Below, in pieces: positions 48,214 through 57,589 of a stretch of DNA of 64,000 nt. Positions within the stretch are counted from its first letter, which is position 1. Every line of letters starts with the position of its first letter. The notes beneath the pieces are model-generated. The model saw nothing but the letters and a program-made list of their open reading frames with translations. It was not told the origin of the DNA and made no database searches. Position numbers and translations under genes: made by a program. Source of the stretch: Aquilaria yunnanensis (taxonomy: Eukaryota; Streptophyta; Magnoliopsida; Malvales; Thymelaeaceae); the NCBI GenBank assembly GCA_039654915.1, contig JBDJPA010000012.1, positions 1,364,001 through 1,428,000 on the forward strand, read 5' to 3'.

Positions 48214-49140
48214 CCGGTTAGTGAGTCGAGCCTAAAACTTGATTTGTTTTGTTTTGCTTTGCTGCTTATTATGTGGATTTATATGTTATATTTACTTATT
48301 CTAAACATGCATAATGCATTCACAATATGAAGCTCTATACCCGAGCTTTCTCAAATCGAATACAATTCTTTCTAAGCGGAATTGGTGTTGCTGTCCTTGT
48401 GAGGCCACGGTCTCCAAGCCTTCACCGGTTTCAAAGTAGCAAAGTAGTGTATTGCCTTCTGAGACGGTTAGTCTCTGCATGGGCCCACGAAAAGCTACGA
48501 CTCGAATTAATCCATTCCTTACATTAACCCTAGAGGGTAAGGAATCGGGCTGTCACTATAATTTAGTGACGGGATTCGGGAACTATCCCTGGCCTTTTTG
48601 ATAAGCCACCTTATGCATATAGAATTCCCCACTTAACCATAGAACTGACCATAGAATTTCTACCATTTACCAACACTATAAGCATGTTATTGTTATGCCA
48701 TTTTTGTTACCTTATCCTTGGGTTTCTTTGTGTTTTATATTTATGGCTCAGACTTCTTTTCGTAATAGTTCATGTGTTATTAATTGATATCTAACTCGTT
48801 GTTAACCTTGTTATTCTTTTGTTATACTTCTGTTTTGTACAATTTTTCGTCATGCATCAAAACCACGCACCAAACTGTAATAACTTTTGATCTTTCTAAA
48901 TGACAACTAAAAATCTCGAAGTTCTACGATAGTTGATAATCAAACTCACTTATTGCATGCATCCATTACATCAATCATGTGCATACAAAGTCTGATAAAA
49001 ACATAATCTCATTTTGTATTGCACGCATCCATTACATTAAATACATGCATACAAAGTCTGATAAAAACATAATCTCATTTTGTATTACATACATCCATCA
49101 CATCAATCAATTGCATATAAAGTTTAATAAAATGAATCTC
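48214..49140 (+). other. retrotransposon untranslated leader with a 72-bp repeat
   Basis: No coding support. Three copies of a roughly 72-bp unit (gcatacaaagtctgataaaa, acataatctcattttgtatt) lie at about 48950-49130, just before gag. Confidence 0.7.
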
Positions 49141-49202
49141 ACTTTAGAAACGGTAAAATTGGCCATCAACACCGATATCCAGCTCGGCTCCAAATAAGAT
49201 TA

Positions 49203-50305
49203 ATGGCAGAACAAACCAAAGGACGTCTCATAGATATGAAGTCCAATATAGAAAGTATGGCTGAGCAAATGAAACAGTTAATGGAGTTAGCGACCCAAGT
49301 CCCCGTCAATGACCCACAAGATCTAACCTATCCTCCCCAATTCACTCAGAACAGGTCTCAGTTCAAGAGAAGCTCTTTCATGACTCAGGTCTATCTGATA
49401 TCATTCATCTAAGGCACAGTCCAATTTTTGAAGAAAAGAAGCTCCTGCTTAAAGAAGAAGAGAATACTAAAAAAACTCAAGATCATAGAAAAGAGACTGC
49501 GGACCATTGAAAGAGGCACTTTATCTCTTTTGATGAACAATCTTTGCTTGATACCAGATGTTGTGATTCCCTCATACTTTAAGATACCTGACTTTGTGAA
49601 ATATGATGGAATAAGTTATCCCATCAATTATATTACGCTGTTTCTAAGGAAAATACAACCACTCACAAGAGACGAGAAAGTGTTGATAGCACTTTTTCAA
49701 AAAAAATCTTATAAAGTCAGCACTACAATGGTATCTAAGTCAAGGTCTGAGAAACATCAAAGCCTGGAATGACCTCGTTTAAGCTCTCAATCAGTAACTG
49801 TGAGCATGTTATAGACTTACCCCTAGATCACCAAATTCTCCAGAATATAGAGAAGAAGGAACAAGAGACCTTTAAGGAATACGCATAAAGGTGGAGACAC
49901 TTAGCCGCACAAGTTTAACCATCTATGATAGAAAGAGAATTGATCACCCTGTTTACCCAGGCATTAAATAGACCATTTCATGAAAAACTAGTTGGGAACA
50001 CTTCAAGTAGCTTTTCAAATGTGGTCTTATCTGGAGAAAAGATCGAATTTGGAATCAAAACAGAAAAGCTGGTCGATTCTTCAATTGAAGGATGTTTCAA
50101 TGAAAGAACCGGAGCTATCCAAAACATCATCTCCAAGTCCTATGATCCAATACCACTCAAGTTACAAGTGAAAGGATATCCTATTGAGACTGTAATCTTC
50201 AAGGCTCCCTCATCAGTGCCACATACCACTCATGGGAAGAAAGGCTACTCAAGTCGATTCAATTTTCACAAGTTACAAACCTGCTACCACCCATACCAAC
50301 GGTAA
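49203..50305 (+). pseudogene. gag of a Tat/Ogre-like Ty3-gypsy element, broken
   Basis: Gag would form the particle that packages the RNA. The N-terminal part starts MAEQTKGRLIDMKSNIESMA and continues EQMKQLMEL, a coiled-coil-like start typical of these gags. The central part reads VIPSYFKIPDFVKYDGISYP, the conserved PxFxxPDFxKYDGxxxP block, followed by HL-Y-RK-type sequence. Further on KEYA*RWRHLAAQV*PSM gives in-frame TAA codons at 49886-49888 and 49916-49918, followed by ELITLFTQALNRPFHEKLVG and EKIEFGIKTEKL. At least two frame changes separate these pieces. No CCHC knuckle is seen. The element cannot make an intact Gag. Confidence 0.8.
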
Positions 50306-53300
50306 CAAAGATCAAGTAGCCTCCTCTTCCAAGTTGGAATGACCCAAACGCCAAATATAAAATGTTCAATTGGGCATTGTGTGGCACTAAAACTCAAGGT
50401 CCAATAGTTGGTCGAGTTTAAATTCCTAGGCCATGATGTGATTGGTAAATGAAAGTGAAGATTTCGAGCTGGAATTACATTGATTTTGGAAGGACTCCAA
50501 GTCAGATCTGACCTAATAGTCCGCACACACTTTTGAATGACAGGGAATCCTTTGAATAAACTTGTATCTTTGAAAGCTTGCAAAAGTAATTTAATAGTAA
50601 AAATCTCCTAGATTTAGTCCAGAATCTAGGGTGTAGTCTTTGTTAAATGGACACCTGCTATTCTTTTTCTGGTACAACAAAAAGATGTGATGCGTGCATT
50701 CTACTACTTTCCATTTTTACACTCTTTGCCATTATACTATCCATTATTGCTATCACACTTTACTTTTTCGACAACCGGTAATTCTTTTTGTTCTCTAACA
50801 AAAAGATGTTGCGTGTGCATTCTACCACTTTTTAATTCCATTATTACATCTACACATTCTACCAATTTTTACCAAAAATTCAATTATTACACCTACACAT
50901 TCCACCACTTCTTACCAAAAATTCCATTTTTACATCCATCTCTCACTCCTTTCCATTATACTATCCATTATTGCCATCATACTTTGTTTTCTAAATGATA
51001 CTACTCGTGGGTGAAAATAAAAAGTTAAGGAAAATTTGATAGTAGTGATCTTGAAAGTGCTGCCAAATCTAGTAAGAAGGATTTCAAACGTTGCACCTCA
51101 ACCCTCAAAAGGAATTCACAGTGGTTATCAACATCCTTGCAAGAAGTCCGGGGTTAGCTTCCAAATCCAAAGAAGTTAGCTCTCATATTAAATGGCTTTA
51201 ATGGTCTCTCAATTCTCATGAATGCTCAATACAAAAAAAAATTCTCAGTTTTCCGCAACACAAGTTCCAACAAAGGAAAGAAGTTCATCCCTTCCATCAA
51301 AAGCCATTAAAGGGAAAAATCCAAAACAAAAAAAAGAGACTGAGAGCAAACACAAGCAGCTAAGGCCACTTGAATCATTTCACTTCAAGAGGGCTATGAT
51401 CTCAGTTCTTTGGCAACACAAACTCCGAAAAGAGAAATTCATCCCTTCCATCAAAAGACAACAAGGGAAAATTCAAAACCAAAAAGGACTGAGAACAAGC
51501 ACGAGCAAGCAAGGCCACTTGAGTCATCTCACTTCAAGAGAGTTATCAAGTATGTCATCACCATAGCTCACAAAAAAAAAAGAGGGAAACAAAAAAAAAA
51601 AAAGGAAAAGGGGCTCAAACTAGAAAAAAAAAAAGAAAAAAAAAGAAAAAAAGTGAGTTATGGATTCTAGACTGAAAACCTGCAAAGGCGGTCTAGAAGA
51701 CAAAAGCAACCCTCAAACCAAGCATACATAAAGATTACGATAGTTGGGGGGCAACAGATGAGGTCTAACTTTCTGAAAAAGGTGGCAAGTTTGAGGTCTT
51801 CACTATTGAATTTTTCACCGTAATCAGATATGCTCACGAGTAGTATTAAAAGACTCTTCTTCCACACCACTTAAACTTAACTTTCCTCAAACCGAACATC
51901 CTCATTCAGTTAAAAGACTATCATTGTGAATCATGTTTCAACCTTATTTAATACTGCTCATGAGTAGTATTAAAAGACCCTTCTTTCACACCACTCAAAC
52001 TTAACTTTACTCAGACCTAATATTTACCTCTTAATATTATTCTCATTCAGCTAAAAGACTGCTACAAAAAAAAAAAAACATTCAAACTTAATTTTCCTCA
52101 CGCCTAACAGTTACCTCTCGATATCATCCTCATTCAGCTAAAAGGCTATCCTTGTGAATCATGTTTATACCTTATTGCCTTGCATAGTTTATGTCTTTGA
52201 GTTGGAAAGGGAAGAGTGGCAGGATATTTTAATTAAAAATAAAGACCGTAAATTACTTTGTCAAGCTTTGCAAATTGATGAAAGTTTTTCTTTAAGGCGA
52301 AACCATTATTCATTAATGTATGTAGACTTAAAAGTGAGGAGATAGCTTGAGTCTTTCTTTAATAAGATGTGGTTCTTGTAAGAGAAATTTACGATCAAGT
52401 GCCATCACAAAGGTCTAGAAATCCTCAACCTTCTGTTAAAGGCGAGGTGATACCTTTTATCCATATAAATACCATATTCAGGAGGGCAAAGTAGTCTCTA
52501 CTAAGCGTAAGAAGAGTACTGCCAAGAAAGAAGCTCAATAGACAATGGGGTAAGTCTTATGGATCAGAACCTGAGTCTAAGGAAGAGCAATCATTCGGAC
52601 TGTAACATGAGGGTAAACAAGTGTCGACAAGGCCACAAGAAAAGGGACAATGAAACATTGAAAGTTAAGCCTTTGATAGTATGAAATCCATGACAATGGA
52701 TGAGTACCCGAAAGAGATATAAATTATGAGGCGGGCCAACTTTAAAGAAATTGAGGCCAAAATTCAAGAACAAGTCAAAGAAAGGGGATTTTGAAAAGAG
52801 TTGGGCTTTTGAGGCAGCAAACAAAAGCTGGAAAGCATAAAGAGATTCAATGATAGTCCAAGAAGGCCATCACAAAGAGGATCCAGTAAAACAAAGACAT
52901 GAAGAACTAGATCCATAAAAAAAAAAAACATCAATTCCACATGCTCTGCATTCATGCATTTCACATCATGCATGCATGGCTTTTGCATAATAGGAACCAA
53001 ACGGGAATCACATTCACAGCACAGTTACAGCAATATAAGCTGAGATCTCAATGTCATCAGCTCTTACCAATCTATCACTGGATACACAGCTAATATGCGG
53101 GACCAACCTGCATCAGGAATTCAAGGATAAAGTAGACAATATTGTCAAAAGCTTGGCTACCGATTCAATAATCGAGGCTACACCTAGAAGGATAGGATTG
53201 ACGCCAGCTAGTAGTATCCAAGATAAGAGATAGCTATAGCCAAGGATAAGGCAGATATCAAAAAAAAAATATAAAGTAGACAATATTGTCAAAAGCCTGG

Positions 53301-53646
53301 CAATTGATTCAATAATCGAGGCTACACCTGGTAGGACAGGATTGATGCCAGCTTAGCAGCATCCAAGATAAGAGATAGCTGTGGTCAAAGATAAGGCAGA
53401 CATCAAGAAATATTGTCGTTGAAACTTTGTCAAAAGCGGACAAAAGATTCAATAATCAAGGACTCGATCGACGTCAGCTGGGTGGAATATCAAAGATAAG
53501 AAATATCATTCACATCAAAATAAAGTAGGATCCACTTTTCCGGTTAAACGGCGGATACGGTACTCCGTGACTCTCAAGTCGGTTCTCTCAGTTGCCCATA
53601 ATAACTGATTCCTTCACCCCTTCTTTCTTTTACTTCCTCCTAGAAA
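50306..53646 (+). other. internal region without pol; several local duplications
   Basis: No protease, reverse transcriptase, RNase H or integrase motif is visible in any frame. The stretch holds direct repeats: about 170 bp twice at 51235-51550 (ggaaagaagttcatcccttc, aaggccacttgaatcatttc); ctcatgagtagtattaaaag and cattcagctaaaagact units at 51830-52160; and about 150 bp three times at 53115-53470. Open frames here are Lys/Ser-rich or short, without domains. Confidence 0.6.
53115..53470 (+). repeat. about 150-bp direct repeat, three diverging copies
   Basis: The unit carries aaagtagacaatattgtcaa, then gattcaataatcgaggctac, then atccaagataagagatagct. The third copy is shorter. It lies directly upstream of the first cargo ORF. 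Confidence 0.8.
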
Positions 53647-54195
53647 ATGGATCCTACTTTTTTCGCCTTGCGAAAGTATTTCCCTTCTCTCCCAATGAAC
53701 ATCCTCAAAAAGATCTACCAAGTTCGCTGTGAACGATTAAGAGCTCTGATGCATAAAGGAATCCCTGAAGATGTGCGGTGGTTAGTTGAAGCTAAGGTTC
53801 GTCTGGCAGGTGAAATCCCAGAGGCATTTGTGTCTCACATGCCTGGTGTAGGCAAAAGCTCTTATGCCAAAAAGCGAAGAGCGAGGAGACTAGGCGTCTG
53901 TCATAAATGCGGACGCTGGACCTGTAATACTAAATGTCGTTCTTTTGGGATGATCTCTGATAATCGAGAAGATAAAATACGATTCATTAAGAATGGCCTG
54001 AGTAAGGACTCATTGGATGATATCCAATTGACTCTTGAGACGCATTCTTGTGGATCCGTGCAACGTGAACTACTTGGTTTGTGGAGCATTTTTCATGAAG
54101 AACGAAACCGTTACAGTCTCGGGAATCTGACTGTAAATGACCCTGTTTGCCAGCTTGTAAGAAAACTGGATGGGAAGCAAATCCTCGACTCATAG
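53647..54195 (+). CDS. cargo ORF A: carlavirus-CRP-like zinc-finger protein
   Basis: An intact ATG ORF of 182 codons. A short basic stretch YAKKRRARRLG (residues 73-83) leads into a compact Cys cluster, C85-x2-C88-x4-C93-x3-C97, then a segment with FIKNGL at 113-118, and a C-terminal part with HSCG and NDPVC. The basic patch followed by a zinc-binding cluster and an F-I-x-x-G block resembles the cysteine-rich nucleic-acid-binding proteins of carlaviruses, which act in host nuclei and as silencing suppressors. That relation is by motif memory, not a search. A is about 70% identical in protein to B, without indels. Unlike B and C it lacks the upstream TATA module; homology with B's leader begins only at agtcggtt (about 53577). 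It lies in the sense of the retrotransposon, downstream of broken gag. Confidence 0.75.
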   Translation: MDPTFFALRKYFPSLPMNILKKIYQVRCERLRALMHKGIPEDVRWLVEAKVRLAGEIPEAFVSHMPGVGKSSYAKKRRARRLGVCHKCGRWTCNTKCRSFGMISDNREDKIRFIKNGLSKDSLDDIQLTLETHSCGSVQRELLGLWSIFHEERNRYSLGNLTVNDPVCQLVRKLDGKQILDS

Positions 54196-54340
54196 AAGCC
54201 GTTAATGCCGTTATTGGACGTAAAACCAGTGGAAGATGTGAGCCACAGTCACAATTACTGCACATACAGTTTGTTGTATTTGGAAAAGTTTGCATTTTCT
54301 TTTGACAGATGTACATGCTCTCCTAAGTGTAATCGACACG

Positions 54341-54363
54341 TTATCCATTTCATCGCTATAAAT
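54341..54363 (+). promoter_or_regulatory. TATA promoter module of cargo ORF B
   Basis: ttatccatttcatcgc followed by TATAAAT at 54357-54363, 81 bases before the ATG of ORF B. The same module precedes ORF C and LOG. Confidence 0.6.
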
Positions 54364-54443
54364 GCATGTTTTTCCAGTCGGTTATCTAAGTTTCCTTCAA
54401 TAACTAATTCCTTTCCATCATCTCTCAAATTCTTCTCTCATCA

Positions 54444-54992
54444 ATGGATTCTACTCTTTCTGTACTGCGAAAATACTTTCCTTCCCTCCCACTAAAAGTC
54501 CTTAAAAAGATCTACCTTGCTAGATGTGAAAGAATCAGAGTTTTTACACGCAAAGGCATTCCCGATAATGTGCAGTGGATAATTGAAGCTAAGGTCCGTT
54601 TGGCGGGTGAAGTTCCAGATGCATTCATGCCCCGCATGCCCGGTTTAGGTAAAAGCCGTTATGCCAAAAGGCGAAGAGCAAAGAGACTAGGCGTGTGTTA
54701 TAAATGTGGGCGATGGAATTGTAATACTAAATGTCGCTCTTTAGGATACATCTCCATAAATCGTGAAGATAAAAGAAAATTCATTAAGAATGGCCTGCGT
54801 AAGGAATCTCTGGAAGATATCCGAGAGACTCTTGAAACGCATTCTTGTGGAAAAGTGCAAGGTCAAATTGTCAAATTGTGGAGGACTTACCATAAAGAAC
54901 GAGACCGTTACAGTCTTGGGAATGTGACTGTAAACGACCCTGTCTGCCAGCTTGTAAGAAAACTGGATAGGAAGCAAGTCCTCGACTCATAG
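54444..54992 (+). CDS. cargo ORF B: carlavirus-CRP-like zinc-finger protein
   Basis: An intact 182-codon ORF, start context catcaATGG, colinear with A and C along its whole length. The Cys cluster sits at the same positions (85, 88, 93, 97), preceded by RYAKRRRAKRLG. C28, H133, C135 and C168 are also invariant among the three. The start MDSTLSVLRKYFPSLPL is amphipathic. It is preceded by a TATA module and followed by the shared tail sequence (gaagccattactaga..gtggaagatgagagccacag). Compared with A it has 54 amino-acid differences by eye, yet no stop or frame change. It is likely a nucleic-acid-binding protein, and a role in the host nucleus or in silencing suppression is inferred only from the resemblance. 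Confidence 0.75.
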   Translation: MDSTLSVLRKYFPSLPLKVLKKIYLARCERIRVFTRKGIPDNVQWIIEAKVRLAGEVPDAFMPRMPGLGKSRYAKRRRAKRLGVCYKCGRWNCNTKCRSLGYISINREDKRKFIKNGLRKESLEDIRETLETHSCGKVQGQIVKLWRTYHKERDRYSLGNVTVNDPVCQLVRKLDRKQVLDS

Positions 54993-55126
54993 AAGGCATT
55001 GAAGCCATTACTAGATATAAATCAGTGGAAGATGAGAGCCACAGTCATGATTGCTGTACATATAAGCTGTCATTTGTCTTTTCTTTTGACAATAATGTAC
55101 TTGCTTCTGTAAGTGTAATTAACGCA

Positions 55127-55150
55127 TTATCCCTTTCATCACTATAAATA
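55127..55150 (+). promoter_or_regulatory. TATA promoter module of cargo ORF C
   Basis: ttatccctttcatcac followed by TATAAATA at 55143-55150, 59 bases before the ATG of ORF C. It matches the ORF B module at nearly every position. Confidence 0.6.
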
Positions 55151-55208
55151 TGTGTTAGTTATTTTCGTTTCCTACAATCACTAATTTCTTTCTTTGCCTC
55201 CTTCATCA

Positions 55209-55757
55209 ATGGAGTCTTCTCTTTCCGCCCTACGAAAGTATTTTCCTTCCTTCCCAATAAATGTTCTTAAAAAGATTTATCAAGCTAGATGTGAACGATT
55301 CAGAGTATTTATGCACAAAGGCATTCCTGATAATGTGCGGTGGCTAATTGAAGCTAAGGTTCGTTCAGCTGGTGAAGTTCCAGAAGCGTTCTTTCCCCGT
55401 ATGCCCGGCTTTGGTAAAAGCGCTTATGCCAAAAAAAGAAGAGCAAAGAGGCTAGGCGTTTGTCATAATTGTGGATGGTGGATTTGCGGTAATAAATGTC
55501 GTGCTCCAGGAGTGATCACCAGAAATCGTAATGATAGAATAAGATTCATTAAGAATGGCTTGCGTAAGGAATCTCTAGAAGATATTCGAGAGGTTCTTGA
55601 AGCGCATTCTTGCGGAATAGTGCAATTTGAGGTTGTTGGATTATGGATAATTTTTCAAAAAGAACGAGATCGTTACAGTCTTGGGAATCTGACCCTAAAC
55701 GACCCTGTTTGCCAGTTTGTGAGAAAGCTAGATGAGATGCAAATCACCGATTCATAG
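55209..55757 (+). CDS. cargo ORF C: carlavirus-CRP-like zinc-finger protein
   Basis: I chose the ATG at 55209 (catcaATGG, same context as B); the frame is open a few codons further upstream but without an ATG. It gives 182 codons starting MESSLSALRKYFPSFPI. The basic stretch AYAKKRRAKRLG and the Cys cluster at residues 85, 88, 93 and 97 are in register with A and B. Between the cysteines C has WW and I where A and B have GR and W, so the finger loop varies while the ligands do not. Third member of a tandem triplication with a period of about 780 bp. Downstream the tail sequence expands into the 87-bp tandem array. Confidence 0.75.
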   Translation: MESSLSALRKYFPSFPINVLKKIYQARCERFRVFMHKGIPDNVRWLIEAKVRSAGEVPEAFFPRMPGFGKSAYAKKRRAKRLGVCHNCGWWICGNKCRAPGVITRNRNDRIRFIKNGLRKESLEDIREVLEAHSCGIVQFEVVGLWIIFQKERDRYSLGNLTLNDPVCQFVRKLDEMQITDS

Positions 55758-55802
55758 AAAGCATTGAAGCCATTACTGGACGCAAAGCCAGTGGAAGACG
55801 AG

Positions 55803-56345
55803 GATCAAAGTCACGATTACTGTACGTGCTAGCTGTCGCTTTTGAAATTTTCCTCCCCTTTTGGTTATAATGTATCCACTCCTGACGTGAACCAAAGTCA
55901 CGATTACTGTACGTACTAGCTGTCGCTTTTGAAATTTTCCTCCCCTTTTGGTAATAATGTATCCACTCCTGACGTGAACCAAAGTCACGATTACTGTACG
56001 TACTAGCTGTCGCTTTTGAAATTTTCCTCCCCTTTCAGCGATAATGTATCCACTCCTGACATGAGCCATAGTTACGATTACTGTACGTGCTAGCTGTCGC
56101 TTTTGAAATTTTCCTCCCCTTTGGCAATAATGTACCCACTCCTGACACGGACTACTGTATATAGCTGCTACTTTTGAAATTTTCCTTCCCTTCCAACAAT
56201 CACATACCTACTCCTGACGTAAGCTACAGTAGTGACTACTGTACATGCTAGCAGCTATTTTGAAAATTTTCCTCCTCTTTTAACGATAGTGTACCCATAC
56301 CTGACCAGAGTCATACTCGTGACTACTGTGTATAGCTGGCAATAA
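55803..56345 (+). repeat. 87-bp tandem repeat derived from the cargo ORF 3' flank
   Basis: Units start at 55807, 55894 and 55981, then more diverged copies follow to about 56345. The unit contains aaagtcacgattactgtacg, tactagctgtcgcttttgaa and attttcctccccttttgg, then aataatgtatccactcctga. The first unit is continuous with the tail of ORF C, and the same tail follows A and B once each, so the array grew from that flank. Its last copy leads into the LOG promoter. Confidence 0.85.
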
Positions 56346-56376
56346 TGTATCCACTCTTGAAAATAAAATTATTGCC

Positions 56377-56399
56377 TTATCTCTTCATCTCTATAAATA
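56377..56399 (+). promoter_or_regulatory. TATA promoter module of the LOG gene
   Basis: ttatctcttcatctc followed by TATAAATA at 56392-56399, 33 bases before the ATG. Same order and spacing as the modules of ORFs B and C, with one base less between ttatc and the TATA box. The transcript leader would be very short. Confidence 0.6.
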
Positions 56400-56431
56400 T
56401 ATCCTCTTTTCTCACAAGGATAAGGATAGGA

Positions 56432-57061
56432 ATGGAGAAAACCCCAACTCGTAAATCCCGAAGTATTTGTGTATTTTCTGGGGCTTTTCCTGGAAAAGAT
56501 GAAGAGTATTTAAAGGCAGCCAACCATTTGGGTAGAGTATTAGCTGAGCGAAAAATACATTTAGTTTATGGAGGAGGTAGTGTCGGATTAATGGGAGGTG
56601 TAGCATCAGCAGCATCTTTAGGAGGAAGTCAAGTTCTGGGCATTATCCCTGGACCTCTGAAATTTATTTCTGGGGGCACGATTGGAGAAGAATTAGTGGT
56701 TAAAAATTTGCAAGAGCGTGTGTTACAAATGCTTTTAAATGCTGATGCTTTTATCGCTCTACCAGGTGGTTTTGGCACATTGGGAGAAGTCTTTCAAATT
56801 GCTTCCATGGCCCAACTTAATTTGCATAAGAAACCCATTGGGCTTTTAAATGTTAACAATTTCTTTACAGGTCTGATAGCTTTTATGGATTATGCTATGC
56901 AGAAGAATTTCATATCAAGAGTGGCACGGCGAATCATAATATCCGCAACAACTGCTGAAGAATTGCTAGATAAAATACAAGCTTTTGTTCCTGAACCAGA
57001 TCCAGCAATGATTCAGATAGACTGGACACGACAGTCTTTCCCGACCAGTTCACTCCCATAA
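56432..57061 (+). CDS. LOG: LOG-like cytokinin riboside 5'-monophosphate phosphoribohydrolase
   Basis: LOG enzymes release active cytokinin bases from nucleotide precursors in one step, in cytosol and nucleus. I take the ATG at 56432 because it follows the TATA module and fits the family start; the frame is also open upstream to 56345. The product is 209 residues, normal for LOG. Visible are the Rossmann start SICVFSGAFPGK (11-22), LVYGGGSVGLMG (44-55), an Arg in the QER block (96), ADAFIALPGGFGTLGEVF (104-121) with the PGGxGTxxE signature and its Glu 119, and KKPIGLLNV (133-141). Plant LOG genes have several introns; this copy has none. It is diverged from ordinary plant LOGs, for example at GPLKFISGGTIGEE. 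It lies after the three cargo ORFs inside the retrotransposon, on the same strand. Whether the enzyme is active needs assay. Confidence 0.9.
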   Translation: MEKTPTRKSRSICVFSGAFPGKDEEYLKAANHLGRVLAERKIHLVYGGGSVGLMGGVASAASLGGSQVLGIIPGPLKFISGGTIGEELVVKNLQERVLQMLLNADAFIALPGGFGTLGEVFQIASMAQLNLHKKPIGLLNVNNFFTGLIAFMDYAMQKNFISRVARRIIISATTAEELLDKIQAFVPEPDPAMIQIDWTRQSFPTSSLP

Positions 57062-57589
57062 TGGTCCTCTACTCACCCTTTTGAAGTATTGTGGAAGAAA
57101 GAAGCGATCTGATCCGTTTTTCTTGTCCTTTAGTTTTATTATCAGCATTTTCTTTCGCGTTTCAGTTTTTCTTTTCAGGGAATTTCTTTTTATAAGATAG
57201 TTTCGTCCATGCTGATATTAAAACCATGCGACAATGCCTTTAGGTTGGAATGGCTGAGTAAAGAGTAATTTTTATTACTCTTGAGACGCATCCTATTAGG
57301 TCTACTAGGCATAACATTTTGGGGTAGTTAAGCTTTAACCTTATTCGGATGACATATCTCACAAGGGAATCTATATTTACTGAAGAAAATATTAGATGAA
57401 CCTTGAATATTGATTCCAAACATCCACTCCATTTACATAATTTGTCAGTGTTATTGTCATCATCAAGATTCACTCGTTTTATCGAAGCCTAATTCTTTGC
57501 GCTCGCCAATTATGAAAATTCACACTTTCGAAGAAAATTATTCCAATTTCAATTGCTTTTATATAAATTTCGCTCGAGGTCCTAAGGAA

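Noticed and set aside
51222..51670. Lys/Ser-rich 114- and 86-codon frames
   Set aside because: They lie on a 170-bp direct repeat plus poly-A tract, overlap in different frames and show no domain.
50306..53646. Search for a degraded reverse transcriptase or integrase
   Set aside because: No FLD/YxDD-, RNase H- or HHCC/DDE-like motif seen in any frame; pol appears absent, though a very decayed remnant cannot be excluded by eye.
55773..56069. Minus-strand 98-codon ORF with internal repeats
   Set aside because: A shadow of the 87-bp tandem array.
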